NCBI GenBank assembly: GCA_002005505.1
Contig: MVGU01001676.1
Location: forward strand, 1 to 10,000
Source of the DNA: Botryococcus braunii
Taxonomy: Eukaryota; Chlorophyta; Trebouxiophyceae
DNA: 10,000 nt
Reading direction: 5' to 3'
Each line of letters begins with the position of its first letter. Position 1 is the first letter of the stretch. Shown here one piece after another: positions 1 to 5,985 of this stretch. Position numbers and translations under genes: made by a program. The notes beneath the pieces are model-generated. The model saw only the letters and a program-made list of their open reading frames with translations. It was not told the DNA's origin and did no database searches.

Positions 1-1308
1 GCCGTGTCAGTCGAGTACGCGGCTTCCGTAGCCCAGGCGCACGTTGATGCCGTGGCAGCCTCGCTCCAGCGTTTGCCGATTCTCCGCCACCCCCAAGGCG
101 AGCTTCTCTTGCTTCGCAGTTGCCTTGGGACCTGCAAGGTGGTTTTCACAGCTCGGACCATGCCGCCAGCTGCAGCTGCGCAAGCTTTGGTGACCTTTGA
201 TATGCTCCAAACCCAGGTCCTCCAATCCATTGTCACAGCTGGTGGTGGTGGTTTTGGCCCTTTGCAGCAAACCTTGGCTGGCTTGCCTATTGCCCAGGGG
301 GGTCTAGGGGTCACTAAGGCCACTTCCCTTCTGCCTTGTGCCTATCTCGCCTCCGTCACGCAGACCGCCCCCCTTCAGGACCGCCTTCTGGGGACATCCA
401 CTGCCCCTCTTGTCCCCGCTGCCCTAGCTGCCAAGGCTGACTACTGCGCCCTTGTTCCTGATTTCGATGCGGCGCTCTTCGAGGATCCGGATTTTGTCCG
501 CAGCAAAGTGCAAGCCCGGCTGTCCAAACCCTTGTCTCACCGCGCATACCGGGAGGTTCTTGATGACCCTGCTCGCTCGGATCGCGACCGTGCTGTGCTC
601 CAGTCTCTTACACAGCCGGAGCGTCTGATTGGCTGCTGGCTCTCCCAGTTCCCCATTTGCAGCAGACCATGCCCCCTGCGTCGTTCCGCTGCCCCTTCAA
701 TACCAGCTCTTGATCCCCATTTTCCACCCTGGCTCCCAATGCCCGTGCTGCTTGAGGGAGTTGGATGTCTGGGGCGACCACGCGGTCCACTGCACCTCAG
801 GGGGGATGTTGCCATTGTCGGCCGACATTACTCCGTTCGTAACGGCCTGGACGCTGTCCTTACCTCAGCTCGTCAGCGGGTCACCCGGGAACCCGCCTTT
901 CCCACCCCTGTCCCTGGCCAGGAGCGCCGTCGCGCAGACCTCCGCCTCCATGCGTGGGAGGAGGGGCGTGACCTTTATATCGACATCGTTGGCTCTTCCC
1001 CACTCACAGTTGCCAACTTGCTGCACTTCGTGCCGGGTGGGGCCGCCGCGCGCGCTGCCCAAGACAAGCAGACCCCCTATGCTGTCTTGTTGTCGCGTCA
1101 GCAGCCGCCTGTGGCTTTCCAAGCCTTCGCCTTTGAAACATTTGGAGGGTTGCATGCTGATGCGCTGGCCTTGTTGCAGAGGCTCCAGGGGCTTTTGAAC
1201 CAAGCCATCATTGCTCAAGAAGATGTGGAGGGATATTTTGTCATTCGTCGGGTCAGTTTCATCATTGCGGCGGCTGTGGGTCGCCAGCTGGCCGCTCGCC
1301 GGGTGTGA
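1..1308 (+). pseudogene. LINE-type reverse transcriptase, C-terminal part (frameshifted)
   Basis: Open from the window edge, so the 5' part lies upstream and no start codon is visible. The reading matches the region after the RT catalytic core in non-LTR retrotransposons: a LPIAQGGLGV motif near 283-312, a helical linker, a Cys/His zinc finger (740-793), then a C-terminal domain with RHYSVRNGL (826-852), RRADL and YIDIVGSSPL. That last domain has Asp at 937-939, Asp at 982-984 and Lys at 1066-1068, a spacing compatible with a PD-(D/E)XK restriction-like nuclease, the family that nicks target DNA in R2-like LINEs; this assignment is inferred. The frame is broken three times: frame 1 to 3 near the C run 651-654, 3 to 2 near the C run 692-695, and 2 to 1 in the G run 800-805. 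Each is a one-base loss, so the frame is restored net and a continuous ORF survives, but residues about 217-267 of that ORF are nonsense. Ends at TGA 1306-1308. Confidence 0.8.
740..793 (+). other. Out-of-frame Cys/His zinc finger of the LINE protein
   Basis: In frame 2 this stretch encodes a CPCC motif followed by LDVWGDHAVHC, the conserved CCHC-type finger that sits between RT and the C-terminal nuclease-like domain in many LINE proteins. The surrounding protein is in frame 1, so the finger is lost from the long open frame. The sequence directly shows the motif and the frame conflict; the family position is from general knowledge of R2-like elements. Confidence 0.75.
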
Positions 1309-1392
1309 CTCATTGCTTGAAACATTGGGGTTTGGGTCCCTGAACATTGGGCTGGTCTTTTTTACTCCACTCTTGTAAAAAAGAAGAAGAAG
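1309..1392 (+). mobile_element. LINE 3' UTR and tail
   Basis: A short non-coding stretch follows the LINE stop codon and ends with a run of A followed by three GAA units (about 1376-1392). An A-rich or simple-repeat tail is the usual 3' end of a LINE copy, so the element probably ends here. The target-site duplication cannot be tested because the 5' end is outside the window. Confidence 0.5.
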
Positions 1393-2105
1393 TTACATCT
1401 GTCCAGCCACAAGGGCATGATAAGATGTCCACAACACACGCTAGCACGAAATAAAGAAAAGCGGGCCACCCGAGGTAGCCAACCAAAGACTAGACACGCA
1501 ACGGCGTAAACGAAATGGGGAAATGGGGAATAAATGGGGGAGGGGCAGCCACACACCTTTCTGGGGAACCTTTCTGTTGTAAACGGGGAAACCCTTCCTT
1601 AGTGGGAGGGATGCGGCACGTTCAGTAGCCCGCCCTAGGCTGCAGAGTGCGCTACCGACCATGTACCTTTGGCATCTCGCTGCACCGGGTTTGAACAAAG
1701 CTGCCAGCAAACAGGTTAGCCTAGCTAAGTACAAACATGCCAGGAGGAGTGTCCCATACTAGCCTCTATTAGTCTGTTCATAGTTAACCATCTGTATCGG
1801 CATATTGTTCGCAACTGGGCTTGGCCCCAAAGGAGTGTTTCGGTGACGTAGTAAGCACCGTCTGTCTGCCACGGCTGCCTCAGCATGGGCAGTAATCACG
1901 AAGAAGTGGAGAAAACAATATACAGAAATTTGAGCTGCAGACCAAGCTTGGGAAGGGGGTGAGCTTGTTTTGCATCTTGTTGTCCAGGCCTACAAGTCCA
2001 AGTGCCAGGACCTGACAGCTGGAGTTAACTTTGGACACAGGCTTTTGGAGTGGTTTGGAAAGCTATAGATAAGAAAACAAAAGAAGTTGTTTCCTTGAAG
2101 ATATT
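1393..2105. other. Spacer between the two retroelements; no supported gene
   Basis: About 710 bases with many stops in all frames. Short open stretches on the minus strand (for example 1441-1734) show no recognisable motif. One short segment, 1989-2069, follows a pyrimidine-rich CAG and reads as a plausible peptide ending in TAG, which could be a last exon of a host gene, but 80 bases are too little for a call. No tRNA, rRNA or repeat was recognised. The last five bases, ATATT at 2101-2105, should be one copy of the Copia target-site duplication; the partner lies beyond position 10000. Confidence 0.5.
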
Positions 2106-2210
2106 TGTTATATTATAGATGAGTGATAGGTGCCTTTCCCTCAGGAGAGTAATAGTGGCCAGATCAGCTAGGATCAACTAGCGGGAACATTCATTAGAAT
2201 GAGTAATAGG

Positions 2211-2234
2211 TGGCAGAACCTAGGAGTTCTGCCA
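2211..2234. repeat. Perfect palindrome in 5' LTR
   Basis: Arms TGGCAGAAC and GTTCTGCCA (9 bp, no mismatch) flank a six-base centre CTAGGA. The same structure is conserved in the 3' LTR at 9480-9503. Such dyads in LTRs are often transcription-factor sites, but no factor can be named. Confidence 0.7.
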
Positions 2235-2334
2235 GGACCAATCTAGACCAATTTCGCGTAGATTAGGGAGAATGAGGTAATCGGACACGGTTTGCTAGAA
2301 AAAAAAATATGACGCCGGCTCGAAGAGACGAGGC

Positions 2335-2479
2335 ACTTGATTGGGACTACAAAAGCACTTCGGGTGTTTGTCTCTTAACTGTTGCCAGTCAAGTCACCTC
2401 ACACAGTCGCCACCTCTTGTTTCTCGACACACAACAAGAGTGCCGCCGGACTAAACACCCTCGTGCCGGGTCATACAGG
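2335..2479 (+). repeat. LTR-internal 145-bp unit, copy 1
   Basis: From ACTTGATTGGGAC to GTCATACAGG. It recurs 330 bases downstream at 2665-2809 with only two differences (CACCTCTTG here, CACTGCTTG there). It contains potential stem-loops: ACTTGATTGG with CCAGTCAAGT enclosing a CAC-TTCGG-GTG hairpin, and CTCTTGTT with AACAAGAG. Between the two units lie 185 bases of unrelated sequence. Confidence 0.9.
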
Positions 2480-2664
2480 TAAACTGATGTCTTGATGCAT
2501 TAAATCTACAAAAACAATGGATTAGGAAAGGGTCTAGATAATGTGTATTAGGAAAGTGCTAATGTTTTAGCTCATCGGACACTGGTAATACAGACTATCG
2601 GTAGTTACGTAGATGGAGTAGTTTGAATTACTGAGTGATGAGAGAGAACAATAAGCATTGTAAG

Positions 2665-2809
2665 ACTTGATTGGGACTACAAAAGCACTTCGGGTGTTTG
2701 TCTCTTAACTGTTGCCAGTCAAGTCACCTCACACAGTCGCCACTGCTTGTTTCTCGACACACAACAAGAGTGCCGCCGGACTAAACACCCTCGTGCCGGG
2801 TCATACAGG
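2665..2809 (+). repeat. LTR-internal 145-bp unit, copy 2
   Basis: Near-identical second copy of the 2335-2479 unit, 24 bases before the LTR end. Because the 3' LTR carries the same arrangement, the duplication was present before this copy inserted. Confidence 0.9.
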
Positions 2810-2833
2810 AAACGCCAAGCACAGAAGTTTACA

Positions 2834-2844
2834 GGTTATGGGCC
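2834..2844 (+). promoter_or_regulatory. Primer binding site for a half initiator tRNA-Met
   Basis: GGTTATGGGCC directly follows the LTR's terminal CA. Its complement, GGCCCATAACC, is the anticodon stem-loop region of eukaryotic initiator tRNA-Met, not its 3' CCA end. Drosophila copia and yeast Ty5 prime minus-strand synthesis from a tRNA fragment cleaved in the anticodon stem-loop; by analogy this element does the same. The canonical TGGTATCAGAGC site of plant Copia elements is absent. Confidence 0.85.
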
Positions 2845-2899
2845 TACCCACTCTTATGCGGGGCATGTAAAATGTATGACTCGAGCAAAGTAATCCGTG

Positions 2900-3421
2900 A
2901 TGGCGCGAACGAGGCAAACCGGACGCATGGGCACGGGCTCAGCTGGACCTCCTCCTCCTCCACCTCCTCCTCCAACATATAACGAACGAAGAAAGGCAGG
3001 AGGAGAGAGAGGACCACGGACGATTGAAGAACGAGCATTTCTGGTAAAGGATTTCGTCAACGAAGCTCACGGACGGGGAGCACTCACGCCTCCTCAGTGG
3101 TTCCAAGATCGCTTTCCAATATATCCAGCCTATAAATTTACAGTGTGGGAAATTTCGTTTATCAACGGAGAGCCTGGATTCCTGACACGCGCAATCTTTG
3201 AGAGGTGCCTGCAGCAGACGGGAGGACCGTCACAAGAAGCATATTGGACGGAGAAAGCGGCCTACGCAGCTATTGAGTTGGCCTTGAGCAGCCTGGGAGA
3301 CAACTTTATTGACTTATTAATTTTTCACAGCGAGGGCTACCACGTGGACGAGTGGCTCACGGAGACCGACAGTGAGGACGAGGACGGAGACTCCAGACTG
3401 TCACAGAGGAGCGACAATTAA
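2900..3421 (+). CDS. Extra ORF upstream of gag, unknown function (173 aa)
   Basis: ATG at 2900 lies 56 bases past the primer site and has G at +4; the preceding GTG is not needed as a start. The protein begins MARTRQTGRMGTG, close to the histone H3 tail, then has nine consecutive prolines ending in PPTY (2948-2980), a basic stretch, a globular-looking middle rich in aromatic residues (WFQDRFPIYPAYKF), and an acidic tail with the SEDEDGD motif. I recognise no domain family. It stops at TAA 3419-3421, in the same frame as gag, whose first ATG is 15 bases on, so readthrough would fuse the two. It is unbroken while pol is heavily damaged. It could be a separate accessory protein or an N-terminal gag extension cut off by a stop mutation. 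Confidence 0.75.
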   Translation: MARTRQTGRMGTGSAGPPPPPPPPPTYNERRKAGGERGPRTIEERAFLVKDFVNEAHGRGALTPPQWFQDRFPIYPAYKFTVWEISFINGEPGFLTRAIFERCLQQTGGPSQEAYWTEKAAYAAIELALSSLGDNFIDLLIFHSEGYHVDEWLTETDSEDEDGDSRLSQRSDN

Positions 3422-3436
3422 CCAGTGCCGAACAGC

Positions 3437-4576
3437 ATGAAGAAGAAGGGTACCAGCACCAGCGAAGAATCGAAATCAGCGGATGAGGAGTCTACGTCAA
3501 CCCCTACCAGGGAACCATGCACTCCCAGTACTTCAAAGGGAGAAGGAGACACCCATCCCAAGGTCATTGCTACACAGGTCAAGGTCCATATAAAACTGCA
3601 GCGTAAAGGTCAGAACTTTGTGGTGTGGGACAATGCATTTACCGCAGCCAATGATGCAAAGGGTTCTCTACCTGCCATTCAAGAAGCTATGCCTGGGACT
3701 ATCCATAATGCTGCTGCATTGCTGCTGTTGTATGAATCAGTTCCAGAAGACTGGTTGGGTGAACTGTCAAGTAAACCATCAGCCTACGATGCCTATGTGT
3801 ATATCTGTAAGAAGTTTGTGGGAGGCTACAACCCCCTGGCCAATGCTGACTGGTTGAAAGAGATGTCACGTGGCATGAAACAAGGTGAAACAATCTCTCA
3901 GTACGTCAATCGGATAATCAATCTGAAAGGCTGCTTGAAACGAAATGGGCATGACCTTCTGGATGGGCACGTGGCCACACAGATTGTACAGGGTCTGCCA
4001 GCAACTGCCAGCTGTCCAGGACTATTGCCTACAGCCGTGGCTCATCCCCTGAACCAGCTGGCCGACCTCATCTCCACCACAGCAGAAGCAATGGGCTACA
4101 ACGACGACCCAGATCAGCCTGCAGTGGTCATGACAGTACAGCCAAACCCAGCTGCGGCAATCCCTGCTCCTGCTGCATGTGCTGCGACTCAGACCAGACA
4201 GCCAGCAAACACAGAGACCAAGGTGGAGGTACGTGGGACGTGCAACTACTGCCACAAAAAGGGGCACTTCTGGCGAGACTGCCGCAAGAGACAGAGGGAC
4301 GCAGAGACACAGAGGAATGTGGTGGCAGCGGTGCAGCAACTGGCTAGCATGTGGCCTCAAGGGCAGCTTCCCGGAGGACTCCAGCCCCTCCAGCAGTCCA
4401 GCATGCCTTCCCTGCAGCTGGAGTTTTTCCACTACTGCACCCACCACCTGGTCCACCCTCTCCTCCTCCAGAAGGTATGCCACACGTGGTATCCTATAAT
4501 GTCCTCAGACCATGCAAGGGGAGAATGTCCAAACAGTCCTGGCTGGTGGACAGTGGAGCATCTGTGCATCTTGTAA
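3437..4576 (+). CDS. gag: Copia Gag with CCHC zinc knuckle
   Basis: Forms the virus-like particle and packages the element RNA. From ATG 3437 the protein has a Ser/Thr/Glu-rich N-terminus, then the Copia Gag core (QNFVVWDNAF near 3611-3640, followed by YDAYVYICKKF and SQYVNRIINLKGCL), and a CX2CX4HX4C knuckle, CNYCHKKGHFWRDC, at 4241-4282. Expected Gag content ends shortly after about 4350. Beyond that the frame runs on to TAG... no recognisable content, while the pol frame (one base back) becomes proline-rich and meaningful, so the last 60 or so residues are probably out-of-frame sequence. A -1 change between 4348 and about 4410 would join gag to pol; no classic X XXY YYZ slippery heptamer is evident there. 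GTG at 3425 also lies in frame but is an unlikely eukaryotic start. Confidence 0.85.
   Translation: MKKKGTSTSEESKSADEESTSTPTREPCTPSTSKGEGDTHPKVIATQVKVHIKLQRKGQNFVVWDNAFTAANDAKGSLPAIQEAMPGTIHNAAALLLLYESVPEDWLGELSSKPSAYDAYVYICKKFVGGYNPLANADWLKEMSRGMKQGETISQYVNRIINLKGCLKRNGHDLLDGHVATQIVQGLPATASCPGLLPTAVAHPLNQLADLISTTAEAMGYNDDPDQPAVVMTVQPNPAAAIPAPAACAATQTRQPANTETKVEVRGTCNYCHKKGHFWRDCRKRQRDAETQRNVVAAVQQLASMWPQGQLPGGLQPLQQSSMPSLQLEFFHYCTHHLVHPLLLQKVCHTWYPIMSSDHARGECPNSPGWWTVEHLCIL
4241..4282 (+). other. Gag zinc knuckle (CCHC)
   Basis: Fourteen codons encode CX2CX4HX4C with all four zinc ligands present. This is the nucleocapsid RNA-binding motif of retroelement Gag. Confidence 0.95.
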
Positions 4577-5371
4577 ATGATCTGTCACTGCTGCATGCTC
4601 CCACAGTACATGCTGCTCCCGTCCCTCTGCAGCTGGCCACGTCTGATGCTACGGGAGGGATTTTTGCCTCAGGCTCAGTCTGTCTGTTGACCCAGCAGTG
4701 CATTCCACTGTGGCTGCACCATGTTCAGTGTGTTCCTTCTGCAACGACAAACATCCTGTCTGTTTCTGCTGCCCTTCGTGATGGTGCCTGTTTTACCACA
4801 GACAGCATGGGTGCTTTTACAGCAGTCTCAGGCCCGAATGGTTGGAGAATGCCAATCAGAGCAGAGAATGGGCTCTATTACATACATGACTGTCTACCCA
4901 TTCCCTCAGGGCAAAGTTCCTCCCCAGTGGCAGCTGCAGTGAAGAATAAATCCAAGAAAACCCTAAAGCATGACTGTGTCAGACGGTTTTTGTGGCACAG
5001 TAGAATGGGACATCCGGGAGAAACCTGGATGCTGCGCCTGAGCAATGAGCAGCTGGTCACAAGCATTGACACGTCTCTGTCATCATGTGAGAATTGTCCA
5101 AAGTATTGTGAAGCGTGTATTGTGGGGAAGCACACTCGTCCTCCCTTTGGAGAAAGTTCCAGGCCTGCAGTAAATCCTCTTGACAGAATCCATATTGATA
5201 CAGTGGGTCCCATTTCCCCAGCTGCCATCACAGGAGAACGGTTCTGGGTGACAGTGGCAGACGAGGCGTCTGGATGGAAGGCTGTTCTGCCAGTGAAAAC
5301 TAAGGATGTCATTGGATCTTTTGTCAAAGATCTTATTATGTTCTGGCAGACAGAATGTAACGCTAAACGTG
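4348..5371 (+). pseudogene. pol: Pol part 1: protease, GAG-pre-integrase, integrase N half
   Basis: Open in frame 1 from after the TAG at 4345-4347, overlapping the end of the gag frame. A proline-rich linker leads to the aspartic protease active site WLVDSGAS (Asp 4549-4551), which processes Gag and Pol. The HHCC zinc-binding domain follows: HX4H at 4996-5013 (HSRMGH) and CX2C at 5107-5118 (CEAC). The integrase core starts at about 5180 with the first catalytic Asp in RIHIDTVGP (5197-5199) and the strand FWVTVADEASGW. After the residues encoded up to about 5371 the homology stops and foreign sequence begins; the frame ends at TGA 5389-5391. The missing rest of the core resumes at about 5986. 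Confidence 0.9.
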
Positions 5372-5392
5372 GGCTCAGTACAGTATTCTGAA

Positions 5393-5405
5393 TATATATA
5401 AATAG
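5393..5405 (+). promoter_or_regulatory. TATA-box-like sequence in the insertion
   Basis: TATATATAAATAG is a strong match to a RNA polymerase II TATA box. A TAGGC word follows 19 bases from its start; the opposite-strand copy at 5640-5648 has the same 19-base spacing. Function is inferred from sequence only. Confidence 0.45.
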
Positions 5406-5411
5406 AGTGGG

Positions 5412-5440
5412 TAGGCTTCGCCAAGGGGTACGTTCCTTGG
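5412..5440 (+). repeat. Left arm of imperfect inverted repeat in the insertion
   Basis: Related in inverted orientation to 5607-5629: both read TAGGC, then an AGGG-containing stretch, then TTCCTTG, the left arm being about 7 bases longer. Together with the TATA-like boxes outside each arm, this suggests two copies of one promoter-type segment facing each other. Confidence 0.5.
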
Positions 5441-5469
5441 CCCGCAGAAGTGTGTATCACCACTGCTCC

Positions 5470-5496
5470 GAGGTTCGAGGATACCCCTCGAACCTC
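5470..5496. repeat. Perfect 11-bp hairpin in the insertion
   Basis: GAGGTTCGAGG (5470-5480) and CCTCGAACCTC (5486-5496) pair without mismatch around the loop ATACC. The left arm looks like part of a tRNA B box, but no tRNA fold surrounds it. Confidence 0.85.
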
Positions 5497-5606
5497 CCAT
5501 GGTTGGTCCTTCCCAGCCGGGGTGTAACACCAGCGGAAGTCAATTAAATAATTAAGTAATCAATAGGCAATCGAAGTCACTCTCTTAATCATATTATTAT
5601 AGGTTC

Positions 5607-5648
5607 GGCAAGGAATGACCCTTCGCCTAGGGATTTCCCATTATATAG
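5607..5648 (-). promoter_or_regulatory. Right arm of inverted repeat with minus-strand TATA-like box
   Basis: On the minus strand, CTATATAAT (5648-5640) is followed 19 bases from its start by TAGGCGAAGGG (5629-5619) and then TTCCTTGCC (5615-5607). This mirrors the plus-strand order at 5393-5440. A promoter role is inference. Confidence 0.45.
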
Positions 5649-5699
5649 CTCGGCCTCCAACCTCGAGCCCTCCGGAAATCCCCTCGAGAGCTCCGCTAT

Positions 5700-5724
5700 G
5701 CCTCGGGATTGTCAACCCCGAGGC
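5700..5724. repeat. 8-bp GC-rich hairpin in the insertion
   Basis: GCCTCGGG (5700-5707) and CCCGAGGC (5717-5724) form a perfect stem with a nine-base loop. It belongs to the CCTCG-rich half of the insertion. Confidence 0.75.
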
Positions 5725-5985
5725 ACCAGAGCCTCGAGACCATCAGGACCTGCCTGGGGACCCACGCCCGGTTCGGACCACCGATGTACAGCCTCGGTTC
5801 TATCGGATTGTTCCGGATCGCTGATCGATACGAGGCCTCGATCCTCGAGCCTATCTTCCCGATCGCTACACGGGGTCCCAGACGCTGGCCCTCGGTCGTT
5901 CCCATCGACCGTCCGCTGGTGACTAGGACCGGGGACCGGCGCTGTACACCGATCGGTTCAAGACCTTGGCGCTACACACAAAGAG

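Larger units (their letters stand above)
2106..2833 (+). repeat. 5' LTR (728 bp)
   Basis: Starts TGTTAT and ends TTTACA, giving the canonical TG...CA termini. The first 622 bases align to 9375-10000 with about 8 substitutions (such as 2112 versus 9381) and 3 indels: one A in the run near 2290, 5 bases near 2352 and 2 bases near 2489. The end at 2833 is set by the primer binding site that abuts it. Inside are a 145-bp unit present twice and a 9-bp-arm palindrome. A TATA-like AAATATG lies at about 2295-2301, but I cannot place U3, R and U5 boundaries or a polyadenylation signal with confidence. Confidence 0.93.
5369..5985. other. Foreign insertion interrupting integrase (boundaries approximate)
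   Basis: About 600 bases separate two halves of one integrase core, so this is inserted DNA. Its composition differs from the flanks: after an AT-rich part near 5540-5605, positions 5640-5970 are rich in CpG and in CCTCGA/CCTCGG words. It holds a TATA box at 5393-5405, a second TATA-like box on the other strand (5640-5648), strong hairpins, and no recognisable protein. TGTAACACC at 5522-5530 resembles the start of some plant Ty3/gypsy LTRs, so LTR-derived DNA is one possibility. I see no clear terminal inverted repeats; CGCTA occurs at 5361-5365 and 5970-5974, but treating it as a target duplication does not restore the frame. Edges are uncertain by 10-20 bases. Confidence 0.75.

Noticed and set aside
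865..1347. 160-codon open frame on the minus strand.
   Set aside because: Antisense shadow of the LINE CDS; no recognisable motif.
2335..2809. The two 145-bp units as ends of a nested solo LTR.
   Set aside because: The primer binding site and TG...CA ends fix the LTR at 2106-2833, and the same internal arrangement appears in the 3' LTR.
4878..5327. 149-codon and neighbouring minus-strand open frames across pol, also 4022-4483 and 6621-7139.
   Set aside because: They lie opposite gag/pol reading frames with clear homology and have no motif of their own.
5411..5500. A tRNA-derived SINE or tRNA gene (GGTTCGAGG resembles a B box).
   Set aside because: The motif is one arm of a perfect hairpin, no A box or cloverleaf can be fitted upstream, and there is no poly-T terminator or tail.
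5615..5922. Overlapping short open frames in the CCTCG-rich half of the insertion.
   Set aside because: Open because the DNA is GC-rich and stop-poor; Arg/Pro/Ser-rich translations in all frames without any domain.
5361..5974. CGCTA at 5361-5365 and 5970-5974 as a 5-bp target-site duplication of the insertion.
   Set aside because: Removing the DNA between them leaves the integrase in the wrong frame and runs into a stop after five to eight codons; a 5-base match is easily chance.
5369..5985. The integrase interruption as a spliceosomal intron: GT at 5369 and AG at 5984-5985 would rejoin the reading in frame.
   Set aside because: The acceptor lacks a pyrimidine tract, the donor GTGGGC is weak, many GT/AG pairs are available in 600 bases, and an intron would be lost in each retrotransposition cycle. 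Spliced reads would be needed.
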